Shown one piece after another: positions 8,679 to 17,968 of a DNA stretch of 64,000 bases. Each line of letters starts with the position of its first letter. The first letter of the stretch is position 1. The notes under the pieces were generated by a model, which had not been told where the DNA came from, did no database searches, and was given only the letters and a program-made list of their open reading frames with translations. The DNA comes from Burkholderia vietnamiensis LMG 10929 (GTDB lineage Bacteria; Pseudomonadota; Gammaproteobacteria; Burkholderiales; Burkholderiaceae), in the NCBI RefSeq assembly GCF_000959445.1, contig NZ_CP009631.1, forward strand, positions 744,001 through 808,000, written 5' to 3'. Made by a program: the position numbers and the translations under genes.

Positions 8679-10174
8679 GCGACGTGCTCGCGTCCGCGCC
8701 CCAGGACGGCGCGCCGGGCGAACGGCAGCCGCCGTCGCCGCTCGCCGCCCGCCTGCTGCCGTACGGCTTCGCGAAGAGCGGCCAGGTGCTGATCGCGCAC
8801 CAGCTCGACGATACGCTCGAGGTGTGGATCAGCGAACGCACGAGCGACGCGGCGCTCGCCGAGATCGCCCGCAACTTCGGTTCGATCGTCGTGCAGCGCG
8901 TGCCGGCCGACGAGCTCGCGCAGGCGATCAACCACGCGTACGCGCGCCAGGACGGCAGCGCCGCGCAGATCGTCGGCGAGGTCGAAGGCGAAGTCGACCT
9001 GTCGCGGCTGATGCAGGACATCCCCGAAGTCGAGGATCTGCTCGAATCGGAAGACGACGCGCCGATCATCCGCATGATCAACGCGCTGCTCACGCAGGCC
9101 GCGCGCGAGCAGGCGTCGGACATCCACATCGAGCCGTTCGAGAATGCGTCGGTCGTGCGGTTTCGCGTCGACGGCACGCTGCGCGACGTCGTGCGCCCGA
9201 AGAAGGCGCTGCACGGCGCGCTGATCTCGCGGATCAAGATCATGGCGCAGCTCGACATCGCCGAAAAGCGCCTGCCGCAGGACGGCCGCATCACGCTGCG
9301 CGTCGGCGGCCGCCCGGTGGACGTGCGCGTGTCGACGCTGCCGACCGGGCACGGCGAGCGCGCGGTGCTGCGTCTGCTGGAAAAGGACGCGCAGCGCCTG
9401 AACCTCGAAGCGCTCGGGATGGGCCGCGACACGCTCGTCCAGTTCGACAAGCTGATCGCCCGCCCGCACGGGATCGTGCTGGTGACGGGGCCGACCGGCT
9501 CCGGCAAGACGACGACGCTGTACGCGTCGATGTCGCGGCTCGAAACGGCGACGACCAACATCATGACGGTCGAGGATCCGATCGAATACGACCTGTCCGG
9601 CATCGGCCAGACGCAGGTCAACGAGCGGATCGGGATGACGTTCGCCCGCGCGCTGCGCTCGATCCTGCGCCAGGATCCGGACGTCATCATGATCGGCGAA
9701 ATCCGCGACCTCGAAACCGCGCAGATCGCGGTGCAGGCGTCGCTCACGGGCCACCTGGTGCTGGCGACGCTGCATACGAACGACGCCGCGTCGGCCGTCA
9801 CGCGGCTGACCGACATGGGCGTCGAGCCGTACCTGCTCGCGTCGTCGCTGCTCGGCGTGCTCGCGCAGCGGCTGGTGCGCCAGCTGTGTCCGGTCTGCAA
9901 GGAAGAGCGGCACGAGGACGGCCGCAGCGTGTGGCATCCGGTCGGCTGCGACAAGTGCGGCCATTCGGGCTACACGGGCCGGCGCGGCGTGTACGAACTG
10001 CTGGTGGTCGACGATGCGATCCGCTCGCTGATCCATCGCAACGCGGCCGACGCGGAGATCCTCGCCACCGGCCGCGCGCAAGGCATGCGCACGCTGCGCG
10101 ACGATGCCGAGCGCTGGCTCGCGGCCGGCGCGACGTCGCTCGAGGAAGTGCTGCGCGTGACGGGAGGCGCATAG
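8675..10174 (+). CDS. gspE: Type II secretion ATPase GspE
   Basis: Cytoplasmic hexameric ATPase that powers pseudopilus assembly. Walker A (GPTGSGKTTTLYASM) is near residue 271, the Asp box and Walker B (DPDVIMIGEIRD) near residue 331, and the His box (ATLHTNDA) near residue 366. A tetracysteine zinc site (CPVC and CDKC) lies around residues 407-430. The N-terminal GspE-N domain that meets GspL is present. It starts with GTG inside the end of gspD. Length 499 is normal. Confidence 0.96.
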   Translation: MSDVLASAPQDGAPGERQPPSPLAARLLPYGFAKSGQVLIAHQLDDTLEVWISERTSDAALAEIARNFGSIVVQRVPADELAQAINHAYARQDGSAAQIVGEVEGEVDLSRLMQDIPEVEDLLESEDDAPIIRMINALLTQAAREQASDIHIEPFENASVVRFRVDGTLRDVVRPKKALHGALISRIKIMAQLDIAEKRLPQDGRITLRVGGRPVDVRVSTLPTGHGERAVLRLLEKDAQRLNLEALGMGRDTLVQFDKLIARPHGIVLVTGPTGSGKTTTLYASMSRLETATTNIMTVEDPIEYDLSGIGQTQVNERIGMTFARALRSILRQDPDVIMIGEIRDLETAQIAVQASLTGHLVLATLHTNDAASAVTRLTDMGVEPYLLASSLLGVLAQRLVRQLCPVCKEERHEDGRSVWHPVGCDKCGHSGYTGRRGVYELLVVDDAIRSLIHRNAADAEILATGRAQGMRTLRDDAERWLAAGATSLEEVLRVTGGA

Positions 10175-10178
10175 CGCG

Positions 10179-11396
10179 ATGCCGGCATTCCGTTTCGAAG
10201 CGATCGACTCGGCGGGGCGTGCGCAGAAAGGCGTGATCGACGCCGACAGCGCGCGCGCCGCGCGCGGCCAGCTGCGCACGCAGGGGCTCACGCCGCTCGT
10301 GGTCGAGCCGGCCGCCAGCGCGACGCGCGGCGCGCGTTCGCAGCGCCTCGCGTTCGGCCGCAAGCTGTCGCAGCGCGAGCAGGCGATCCTCACGCGCCAG
10401 CTCGCGAGCCTGCTGATCGCGGGGCTGCCGCTCGACGAGGCGCTCGGCGTGCTCACCGAGCAGGCCGAGCGCGACTACATCCGCGAGCTGATGGCCGCGA
10501 TCCGCGCCGAAGTGCTCGGCGGCCATTCGCTCGCGAATGCGCTCGGACAGCATCCGCGCGATTTTCCAGAGATCTACCGCGCGCTCGTCGCCGCCGGCGA
10601 ACATACGGGCAAGCTCGGCATCGTGCTGTCGCGCCTGGCCGACTACATCGAGCAGAGCAACGCGCTCAAGCAGAAGATCCTGCTCGCGTTCACGTATCCG
10701 GGGATCGTCACGCTGATCGCGTTCGGCATCGTCACGTTCCTGCTGAGCTACGTCGTGCCGCAGGTCGTCAACGTGTTCGCGAGCACCAAGCAGCAGTTGC
10801 CGCTGCTGACGATCGTGATGATGGCGCTGTCCGAGTTCGTGCGGCACTGGTGGTGGGCGATCCTGATCGCGGTCGCGCTCGTCGTGTGGATCGTGAAGTC
10901 GACGCTGTCGCGCGCCGGGCCGCGGCTGGCGTTCGACCGCTGGGTGCTGACCGCGCCGCTCGCGGGCAAGCTCGTGCGCGGCTACAACACGGTGCGCTTC
11001 GCGAGCACGCTCGGCATCCTGACCGCGGCCGGCGTGCCGATCCTGCGCGCGCTGCAGGCGGCCGGCGAGACGCTGTCGAACCGCGCGATGCGCGCGAACA
11101 TCGACGATGCGATCGTGCGCGTGCGCGAAGGCTCCGCGCTGTCGCGCGCGCTGAACAACGTGAAGACGTTTCCGCCGGTGCTGGTGCACCTGATCCGTTC
11201 CGGCGAAGCGACCGGCGACGTGACGACGATGCTCGACCGCGCGGCCGAAGGCGAAGCGCGCGAGCTCGAACGGCGCACGATGTTCCTGACGAGCCTGCTC
11301 GAGCCGCTGCTGATCCTGGCGATGGGCGGGATCGTGCTGGTGATCGTGCTGGCCGTGATGCTGCCGATCATCGAGCTGAACAACATGGTGCAGTGA
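10179..11396 (+). CDS. gspF: Type II secretion inner-membrane platform protein GspF
   Basis: A polytopic inner-membrane protein of 405 residues with two T2SSF repeats, each beginning with the pattern LTRQLASLLIAGLPLDEAL and its second copy around residue 272 (FASTLGILTAAGVPILRAL). Transmembrane segments lie near residues 170-200, 220-235 and 370-400. It follows gspE by four bases and starts MPAFRFEAIDSAG, the usual GspF beginning. Confidence 0.95.
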   Translation: MPAFRFEAIDSAGRAQKGVIDADSARAARGQLRTQGLTPLVVEPAASATRGARSQRLAFGRKLSQREQAILTRQLASLLIAGLPLDEALGVLTEQAERDYIRELMAAIRAEVLGGHSLANALGQHPRDFPEIYRALVAAGEHTGKLGIVLSRLADYIEQSNALKQKILLAFTYPGIVTLIAFGIVTFLLSYVVPQVVNVFASTKQQLPLLTIVMMALSEFVRHWWWAILIAVALVVWIVKSTLSRAGPRLAFDRWVLTAPLAGKLVRGYNTVRFASTLGILTAAGVPILRALQAAGETLSNRAMRANIDDAIVRVREGSALSRALNNVKTFPPVLVHLIRSGEATGDVTTMLDRAAEGEARELERRTMFLTSLLEPLLILAMGGIVLVIVLAVMLPIIELNNMVQ

Positions 11397-11426
11397 CGGC
11401 GTGGCCGGCGCGTGCGCCGGCGCCGC

Positions 11427-11837
11427 TCAGCGCATGTAGATCGCGGGGGACGGCGTGTTGGCCGGGAGCTGGACTTCGGCGCGCGCGCCGTTGCGGTCGA
11501 CGATGATCGAGCGGCTGCGCACTTCGGCGAGCTTCGCGCCGGGCGCGAGCTCCGCGCCGAGCGACACCGCGCGCGGCGGTTCGCCGCCGATGCCGACGAT
11601 CGCGGCGCCGCCGTGATCGAGCGCGAGAATGCCGAACAGGTGGATGTCCTGCACGGGATTCTTGTCGAGCTGTCCGCCGAAGAGCGCGGCGGCGTCCTCG
11701 GTGCGGATCGGCAGCCGCGCGGCGGCGGCAGGCAGCGGCGCTTCGCGGGCCGACAGCGTGACGACCCAGTAGGTGGCCGTCGCGCACAAACCCGCGAAGA
11801 GGGCGAGGGAGAGGATCCGGATCGAGAGCGCGTTCAT
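11427..11837 (-). CDS. gspC: Type II secretion protein GspC, encoded on the opposite strand
   Basis: A 136-residue protein with one N-terminal membrane span (residues 7-27) and a periplasmic homology region containing LFGILALDHGGAAIVGIGG, the pattern by which GspC meets the N0 domain of GspD. It is short: no PDZ or coiled-coil domain follows the HR region. It sits between gspF and gspG but is read leftwards, so it needs its own promoter in 11838-12010. This inversion is also known in other Burkholderia gsp clusters. Confidence 0.85.
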   Translation of the reverse strand: MNALSIRILSLALFAGLCATATYWVVTLSAREAPLPAAAARLPIRTEDAAALFGGQLDKNPVQDIHLFGILALDHGGAAIVGIGGEPPRAVSLGAELAPGAKLAEVRSRSIIVDRNGARAEVQLPANTPSPAIYMR

Positions 11838-12010
11838 GCGCGCTATTGTACGGATCTATATGAAATTTGCGTTGAGTGAAAGCCCTCGGCGATGCGCGCC
11901 TTACAATGCGTGCTCCGCGCCCCGGGTATCGGAAGCCTGCCGTCAGGTATGCGGCCGCGATGCGCAGGGCGCGTCACTCAATCGACGACATTTTTTGGAA
12001 AGAGGTAGTC

Positions 12011-12463
12011 ATGCAAACGTGGATCACTCGCCGTAATGCGGCCGTGCGCCGTCAGCGCGGTTTCACGCTGATCGAGATCATGGTGGTGGTCGCGATCCTC
12101 GGGATCCTGGCGGCACTGATCGTGCCGAAAATCATGAGCCGTCCCGACGAGGCGCGCCGTATCGCCGCGAAGCAGGACATCGGCACGATCATGCAGGCGC
12201 TCAAGCTGTACCGTCTCGACAACGGCCGCTATCCGAGCCAGGAACAGGGGCTGGCCGCGCTGACCCAGAAGCCGACCACCGATCCGATCCCGAACAACTG
12301 GAAGGACGGCGGCTATCTCGAACGCCTGCCGAACGATCCGTGGGGCAACGCGTACAAGTACCTGAACCCGGGCGTGCACGGCGAGATCGACGTGTTCAGC
12401 TACGGCGCCGACGGCAAGGAAGGCGGCGACGGCAACGACACCGACATCGGGTCGTGGCAGTAA
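12011..12463 (+). CDS. gspG: Type II secretion major pseudopilin GspG
   Basis: The prepilin peptidase site and methylated N-terminal helix are clear: RQRG before [19 protein letters not shown]. The GspG signature follows, with [13 protein letters not shown] and [13 protein letters not shown]. At 150 residues it is the main pseudopilus subunit, processed by PilD-type peptidase encoded elsewhere. The ATG at 12011 is preceded by AAAGAGGTAG; frames further upstream have no leader-like sequence. Confidence 0.95.
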   Translation: MQTWITRRNAAVRRQRGFTLIEIMVVVAILGILAALIVPKIMSRPDEARRIAAKQDIGTIMQALKLYRLDNGRYPSQEQGLAALTQKPTTDPIPNNWKDGGYLERLPNDPWGNAYKYLNPGVHGEIDVFSYGADGKEGGDGNDTDIGSWQ

Positions 12464-12505
12464 GCCCGCGCTGACCGGTCCCGCCTTCGCCGCATTCTTC
12501 CCCTC

Positions 12506-13036
12506 ATGCCCGCCCCTCGCACGCCGTCGCGCCCCGCTGCCGCACGCCGCGCCGCCGGCCGCGTGCGCGGCCGCATCGCACGCGCGCAGGCGCGCGGCTT
12601 CACGCTGCTCGAGATGCTGGTCGTGCTGGTGATCGCGGGCCTGCTGGTGTCGCTCGCGTCGCTGTCGCTCACGCGCAATCCGCGCACCGACCTGCGCGAG
12701 GAAGCGCAGCGCATCGCGCTGCTGTTCGAGTCGGCCGGCGACGAGGCGCAGGTGCGCGCGCGGCCGATCGCGTGGCAGCCGACCGCGCACGGCTTCCGGT
12801 TCGACGTGAGCTCGCCCGACGGCTGGCGCACGCTGCGCGACGATCTGCTGCGTCCGCGCGACTGGGACGGCGGCGTGACGGGCGCCGATATCGACTATCC
12901 GGGTTCCGACACGCGCGCGAGCCGCGTCGTGTTCGGTACCGAAAGCATCGACACGCCGGTGCGCGTGACGCTGCATTCCGCCGCCGGCAGCGCGACGATC
13001 GTCGGCACCGGCAACGGCCGCTACGAGGTGCAATGA
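12506..13036 (+). CDS. gspH: Type II secretion minor pseudopilin GspH
   Basis: A long Arg/Ala-rich leader ends in ARG before FTLLEMLVVLVIAGLLVSL, the type IV pilin-like methylation helix. The remaining roughly 130 residues match the GspH family in size. It belongs to the tip subcomplex with GspI, J and K. Its stop overlaps the gspI ATG. Confidence 0.9.
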   Translation: MPAPRTPSRPAAARRAAGRVRGRIARAQARGFTLLEMLVVLVIAGLLVSLASLSLTRNPRTDLREEAQRIALLFESAGDEAQVRARPIAWQPTAHGFRFDVSSPDGWRTLRDDLLRPRDWDGGVTGADIDYPGSDTRASRVVFGTESIDTPVRVTLHSAAGSATIVGTGNGRYEVQ

Positions 13037-13440
13037 CGATGCGTCGTCGCCTGCGCTTCCCGGCCGCTTCCTCGCAGGGCTTCACGATGATCGAGGTGCT
13101 CGTCGCGCTCGCGATCATCGCGGTCGCGCTCGCCGCGTCGATCCGCGCGGTCGGCACGATGGCGACCAACGCCTCCGATCTGCATCGCCGGCTGCTCGCC
13201 GGCTGGAGCGCCGACAACGCGCTGGCGCAATTGCGCCTCGCGCATGCGTGGCCGGAGGTCGGCGAGCAGAGCTTCGACTGCTCGCAGGGCAACGTGCAGC
13301 TGGTGTGCACGCAGCGCGTGAGCACCACGCCGAACCCGGTGTTCCGGCGCGTGCAGGTGTCGGTGAGCATGCCGGGACGCGCCGGCGTGCTCGCGCAAAT
13401 GGTGACGGTGGTCGCGAATGAAACCAGCCGTCCGCTCTGA
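13033..13440 (+). CDS. gspI: Type II secretion minor pseudopilin GspI
   Basis: A 135-residue protein beginning MTMRRRLRFP with the processing site SQG before FTMIEVLVALAIIAVALAA. The C-terminal half has the GspI-type pattern with paired cysteines (FDCSQGNVQLVCTQ). The ATG overlaps the gspH stop by four bases, and the gene's end overlaps gspJ by 23 bases, so all tip pseudopilins are translationally coupled. A longer frame reading from 12772 is a shadow of gspH. Confidence 0.92.
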   Translation: MTMRRRLRFPAASSQGFTMIEVLVALAIIAVALAASIRAVGTMATNASDLHRRLLAGWSADNALAQLRLAHAWPEVGEQSFDCSQGNVQLVCTQRVSTTPNPVFRRVQVSVSMPGRAGVLAQMVTVVANETSRPL

Positions 13441-14122
13441 CGCGCCGCCGCGCCGCCAGCCGGCGCGCGCCGCCGCCTCGCGGCGCGTGCGCGGCTTCAC
13501 GCTGATCGAGCTGATGATCGCGATCGCGATCCTCGCGGTCGTCGCGATCCTCGCGTGGCGCGGGCTCGACCAGATCATGCGCGGCCGCGACAAGGTCGCC
13601 TCCGCGATGGAGGACGAGCGCGTCTTCGCGCAGATGTTCGACCAGATGCGCATCGACGCGCGGCTCGCCGCGACCGACGACGAAGCCGGCCAGCCGGCGA
13701 TCGGCGTCGCCGGCAATACGCTGCAGATCGTGCGCGAACTCGACGTGCCGGGCGCCGCGCCGCGGCTGCAGGTGGTCCGCTACCGGATCGCCGGCGGGCG
13801 CGTCGTGCGCTACGCATCGCCGCCGCTCGACGACGCGAACCGCCTGCGCGACGTGCTGAAGGACAGCAGCGTCGACGGCTGGAGCTGGGTCGCGCTGATG
13901 GGCGGCGTCGGCGCGATCGACGCGAAGCTGTACGTGCCGCGCGTCGGCTGGACCACCAACCTGCAGACGGCCAACGACGCGCTGGCGCAGAACAACGACG
14001 CGCTGAAGGTGCCGCAGATCGGCAACGCGCCGCCCGCGCGCGCGGTGACGGGCCTGCAGGTCAGCATCGGCGCGACGTCGCTGCGCGTGCCGGTCACACG
14101 CATTTTCCTGGTCGGGGAATGA
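13418..14122 (+). CDS. gspJ: Type II secretion minor pseudopilin GspJ
   Basis: The class III leader ends RG before FTLIELMIAIAILAVVAIL. The protein of 234 residues continues with the GspJ pattern (AWRGLDQIMRGRDKV). It works in the pseudopilus tip with GspI and GspK. It starts inside gspI, and its stop overlaps the gspK ATG. Confidence 0.93.
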   Translation: MKPAVRSDAPPRRQPARAAASRRVRGFTLIELMIAIAILAVVAILAWRGLDQIMRGRDKVASAMEDERVFAQMFDQMRIDARLAATDDEAGQPAIGVAGNTLQIVRELDVPGAAPRLQVVRYRIAGGRVVRYASPPLDDANRLRDVLKDSSVDGWSWVALMGGVGAIDAKLYVPRVGWTTNLQTANDALAQNNDALKVPQIGNAPPARAVTGLQVSIGATSLRVPVTRIFLVGE

Positions 14123-15225
14123 CGATGCGCGCCCGCCCTTCCCGCTTCCGGTTCGCCGCGCGCGCGCAGCGCGAGCGCGGCGCGGCGATCATCACCGCGC
14201 TGCTGGTGGTCGCGCTGTCGGCGATCCTTGTCTCCGGGATGCTGTGGCGCCAGCAGGTGCAGATCCGCCGCATCGAGAACCAGCGCGTGCTCGCGCAGGC
14301 GCAGTGGGTCGCGCGCGGCGCGCTCGACTGGACGCGCATGATCCTGCGCTCCGAAGCCGACACGGCGCCCGGCATCACCTATCTCGGCGGGATCTGGGCC
14401 GTGCCGATCGCGAAGACCAAGCTGTCGGACTTCCTCGGCCGGATCGGCGCGCCGAACGACAACGGCGGCGAGGACACCTACATCTCCGGCTCGATCGAGG
14501 ATGCGCAGGCGAAGTACAACCTGCGCAATCTCGTGTCGTCGCCGGCGCCGGGCGTGCTGCAGCTCAACGTCACGCAGCTGCAGGCGTTCCAGCGGCTGCT
14601 GGCGACGCTCGGTTACGACGGCGCGCTCGCGAAGCGGATCGCGCTGCAGATGCGCGCCGGGCTGATGCATTCGGCGACGCGCTTCCAGACGCCGGCGCTG
14701 CCCGGCGCCGGCACGGCCGCGACCGCGCCGGTGCCCGGCGGCGACATGGCCGGCAACTTCACCGACGAACCGGGCATGTCCGACACCGAGCGCGGGCCGG
14801 CGCCGCTCGTGATGACGAGCGTCGACAGCCTGCTCGACGTCGACGGCGTGACGTCCGAGATGATCGCGCGGCTGCGCCCGTTCGTCACCGTGCTGCCGAC
14901 CACGACGCCGGTGAACATGAACACCGCGCCGGCCGAGGTGATCGCCGCGCTGGTGCCGGGGATGAGCGTGTCGTCGGCGCAGGCGCTGGTGTCGCGCCGC
15001 GAGACGGTGTTTTTCCGCAACGCCGGCGACGTGCAGCTCGCGCTGCGCGGCGCCGGTGCGCCGAACGCGACGATCGACTCGAGCCTCGTCGACGTCAATT
15101 CCAGCTATTTCATCGTGCACGGCCGGATCCAGCACGATCGCGCGGAGGTCGATCGCACCTCGCTCGTGTATCGTGATCCGACCACGCATTCGACGCGGGT
15201 CGTGCGCATCCGCGACCAGCTATAA
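14119..15225 (+). CDS. gspK: Type II secretion minor pseudopilin GspK
   Basis: A 368-residue pseudopilin with the leader ending ERG before AAIITALLVVALSAIL. It lacks the usual glutamate at mature position 5, a feature of GspK that caps the tip. The large inserted alpha domain and the SAM-like helix-hairpin region (VNMNTAPAEVIAALVPG, near residue 270) are present. The start codon overlaps gspJ. Confidence 0.93.
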   Translation: MTMRARPSRFRFAARAQRERGAAIITALLVVALSAILVSGMLWRQQVQIRRIENQRVLAQAQWVARGALDWTRMILRSEADTAPGITYLGGIWAVPIAKTKLSDFLGRIGAPNDNGGEDTYISGSIEDAQAKYNLRNLVSSPAPGVLQLNVTQLQAFQRLLATLGYDGALAKRIALQMRAGLMHSATRFQTPALPGAGTAATAPVPGGDMAGNFTDEPGMSDTERGPAPLVMTSVDSLLDVDGVTSEMIARLRPFVTVLPTTTPVNMNTAPAEVIAALVPGMSVSSAQALVSRRETVFFRNAGDVQLALRGAGAPNATIDSSLVDVNSSYFIVHGRIQHDRAEVDRTSLVYRDPTTHSTRVVRIRDQL

Positions 15226-15249
15226 CGACGCCATTCGGGAGAGGAGCTC

Positions 15250-16617
15250 TTGAGCACGCTGATTGTTTCTTTGCCGCCGCGCGAGCCGGCCGTGCCGTTG
15301 CAGGAATGGCAGTGGCCCGAGCTGCCGTTCACGCTCGTGGACAAGGCCGGCCAGGTGCAGCGCGCGGGCCGCGCCGCGCTCGCGCTGCTGCCGCGCGCGA
15401 ACGCGACGGTGCTGATCGTCGCCGCGCGCGACGTGCTGCTGCTGGCCGCGACCGTGCCGCCGCTCAAGGGGCCGAAGCTGCGCCAGGCGCTGCCCAACAT
15501 CGTCGAGGATCAGCTGATCCAGGATCCGCTCGGCTGCCATATCGCGCTCGATCCGGTCGCGCTGCCCGACGGCCGCCGCGTGCTGGCCGTCGTCGATCGC
15601 GCGTGGTTCCGCACGATCTGCGACGCGTTCATCGCGGCCGGCCACCGGCACCTGAGCGCGGTGCCGGCCACGCGCTGCCTGCCCGCGCCGCGCGCGAGCA
15701 CGGCCGACGCCGCCCTGCCCGCCGACGGCGACGCCGCGCCTGCCGCCGCACTCGCAGCCGACGCCGCGCCGCTCGCACGGCCCGCGCCGGTGGCCGCGGT
15801 GCTCGGCCTCGCGACGACGGTCGAACCGGCGCTCGTCGAAGCCGGCGCGCAGCCGGGGGCGGCCGTGGCGCCGCGCTACGAATTCGCGATCGCGCGCGGT
15901 GCGCTCGGCGAAGGTTTCGCCGCGCCCGCGGCCCGCGCGGGCGGCACGCTGGCCGCGCTCGCGGGCGGCGCCGACGTCGAACTGTACGAACTCGGCGAGC
16001 CGGGCGCGGAGCCGCGCCTCGCGTCGGTCGGCCGCAGCGACGCCGCGCTGTTGCCCGGGGCGCAGCCGCTGGCGTTCGACGTGTTCGCGCGGCGTGCGCT
16101 CGACGAGAAGTTCGATCTCTGCCAGTTCGAATTCGAATCGCAGCCGTGGCGCTTCGATCGCGCGACGGTGAAGCGCCTGCGCGTGCCGATCGCACTCGTG
16201 GCGGCGACGCTCGGCGTCGCGGTGATCGGGATGAACCTGCACTGGTGGAAGCTGTCGCGCGAGCGCGATGCGCTGTCGGCGCAGATCACCGAGACGCTGC
16301 TGTCCGCGTTCCCGAAGACGACCACCGTGCTCGATCCGCCCGCGCAGATGCAGCGCCAGCTCGATCAGCTGCGGCTCGCGGCCGGCGAGCTGTCGCCGAA
16401 CGATTTCCTCGCGCTGGCGAGCGGGCTGTCGCGCTCGATGGGCGCGCTGCCGCAGAATGGCATCGCCTCGCTCGATTATCACGACCGGCGGCTCGACGTC
16501 GGCTTCAAGCCGGAGGTCAAGGTCGACCCCGATTTCCCGCAGCGTCTCGCGCGCAACGGGCTGGCCGGCGAAGTCGACAGCAGCACCGGCAAATGGACGA
16601 TCCGGAGCCGCTCATGA
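15250..16617 (+). CDS. gspL: Type II secretion inner-membrane protein GspL
   Basis: The 455-residue protein has the cytoplasmic actin-like GspL domain (residues 1 to about 300), one membrane span near residues 315-335, and a periplasmic ferredoxin-like domain. It recruits the GspE ATPase to the membrane. The start is a TTG preceded by GGGAGAGGAGCTC, a strong ribosome site that decides the choice. The Ala-rich stretch around residues 155-185 is a variable insertion. Its stop overlaps the gspM ATG. Confidence 0.92.
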   Translation: MSTLIVSLPPREPAVPLQEWQWPELPFTLVDKAGQVQRAGRAALALLPRANATVLIVAARDVLLLAATVPPLKGPKLRQALPNIVEDQLIQDPLGCHIALDPVALPDGRRVLAVVDRAWFRTICDAFIAAGHRHLSAVPATRCLPAPRASTADAALPADGDAAPAAALAADAAPLARPAPVAAVLGLATTVEPALVEAGAQPGAAVAPRYEFAIARGALGEGFAAPAARAGGTLAALAGGADVELYELGEPGAEPRLASVGRSDAALLPGAQPLAFDVFARRALDEKFDLCQFEFESQPWRFDRATVKRLRVPIALVAATLGVAVIGMNLHWWKLSRERDALSAQITETLLSAFPKTTTVLDPPAQMQRQLDQLRLAAGELSPNDFLALASGLSRSMGALPQNGIASLDYHDRRLDVGFKPEVKVDPDFPQRLARNGLAGEVDSSTGKWTIRSRS

Positions 16618-17120
16618 ACACCGCACAACTGAACGAGACGCTGGCCCAGTTCTGGGGCGAGCGCACGCCGCGGGAACGCACGCTGCTCGGCTGGGGCGGC
16701 ACGGTGCTGGCCGTCGCGATCGCGTATTCGGTGCTGTGGTCGCCCGCGCAGGAAGGCCGCGCGCGCATCCAGCACGAGTTGCCGACGCTGCGTCGCGAGC
16801 TCGCGCAGATGACCGCGCAGGCCAACGAGGCGAAGTCGCTGACCGCCGCCGCGCAGGGCGTCGCGCCGACCGGCCTCGCGCTGAAGGACGCGCTCACCGC
16901 GTCGCTGTCCGATCACGGGCTGCAGGGCGCGCAGGTGCAGGTGGTCGGCAACGGCGTGCAGGTCCAGATGAAGAACGTGTCGTTCCCGGCATGGACGCAG
17001 TGGCTCGACGATGCGCGCCGGCAGTTCAAGGTGCAGGTCGGCGAAGCGCACGCCACCGCACTGAAGGATGACGGTCAGGTCGACCTGACGGCCGTGATGC
17101 AACCCTCGATGCAGAAATGA
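16614..17120 (+). CDS. gspM: Type II secretion inner-membrane protein GspM
   Basis: A bitopic protein of 168 residues: short cytoplasmic N-terminus, membrane span near residues 27-43 (GTVLAVAIAYSVLW), then a coiled and ferredoxin-like periplasmic domain. GspM pairs with GspL. The gene overlaps gspL by four bases. Confidence 0.9.
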   Translation: MNTAQLNETLAQFWGERTPRERTLLGWGGTVLAVAIAYSVLWSPAQEGRARIQHELPTLRRELAQMTAQANEAKSLTAAAQGVAPTGLALKDALTASLSDHGLQGAQVQVVGNGVQVQMKNVSFPAWTQWLDDARRQFKVQVGEAHATALKDDGQVDLTAVMQPSMQK

Positions 17121-17124
17121 CGCA

Positions 17125-17940
17125 GTGAACGAAACAAGCGACGCCCGGCCGATGCGGCCGGCACTCAGGCGGCTCGTCGCCGTCTTGCCGTGGCTGGCGG
17201 CCGGCGCGCTGGCCACGGCCGCCACGCTCGTCGCGCTCGCGCCGGCCGCGTGGATCGCGCCGCAGTTCGCGCGCGCGACCGGCGGTCACGTCAATCTCGT
17301 CGATCCGGACGGCTCGCTGTGGCACGGCTCCGGCACGCTGATGCTGGCGCCGGGCGCGGACCAGAGCGCCGCCACGCTGCTGCCGGGCCGCGTCGAATGG
17401 ACCACGCGCTTCTGGCCGCTCTTGACCGGCCGCGTGCAGATGCGCATGCGGCAGACCGAGGCGATGCCCGATGCCGTCACGCTCGACGCGACGTGGCGCG
17501 GCGCGGTGCTGTCGGCCGGTGCGATGGCCGTGCCCGCATCGCTGCTCGCCGGGCTCGGCACGCCGTTCAACACGCTCGACCTGCAGGGCGACGTGCGGCT
17601 CGGCTGGACCGACTGGCGGCTGATCGGCAACAACGCGTTCGGCCAGCTGACGGTGACGATCGATTCGATGAGTTCGCGCGTGTCGCGCGTGAAGCCGCTC
17701 GGCTCGTACCGCGCGGTGCTGCAGGCGAAGGGCGCGGACGCCGATCTCGACCTGTCGACCACGCAGGGCCCGCTGTTCCTCGACGGACACGGCGGCTTCG
17801 GCCCCGGCCACGGGTCGTTCCGCGGCACCGCGCACGCGGCGCCGGAGCAGCAGGCGAACCTCGCGGGGCTGCTGAACCTGCTCGGACATCCGATCGGCAA
17901 CAACCAGGTTTCGCTGATCTTCGGCGACGCGATGCGCTGA
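17125..17940 (+). CDS. gspN: Type II secretion protein GspN
   Basis: The 271-residue protein has an N-terminal membrane anchor (residues 12-40) and a periplasmic beta-rich domain (VNLVDPDGSLWHGSGTL) seen in T2SSN family members. It closes the gsp operon, which is usual in Burkholderia. The start is GTG, four bases after gspM. Its exact role is uncertain, since many type II systems lack GspN. Confidence 0.87.
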   Translation: MNETSDARPMRPALRRLVAVLPWLAAGALATAATLVALAPAAWIAPQFARATGGHVNLVDPDGSLWHGSGTLMLAPGADQSAATLLPGRVEWTTRFWPLLTGRVQMRMRQTEAMPDAVTLDATWRGAVLSAGAMAVPASLLAGLGTPFNTLDLQGDVRLGWTDWRLIGNNAFGQLTVTIDSMSSRVSRVKPLGSYRAVLQAKGADADLDLSTTQGPLFLDGHGGFGPGHGSFRGTAHAAPEQQANLAGLLNLLGHPIGNNQVSLIFGDAMR

Positions 17941-17968
17941 GCCGCCGCGGCCCGCGCCGCGATTCCCG

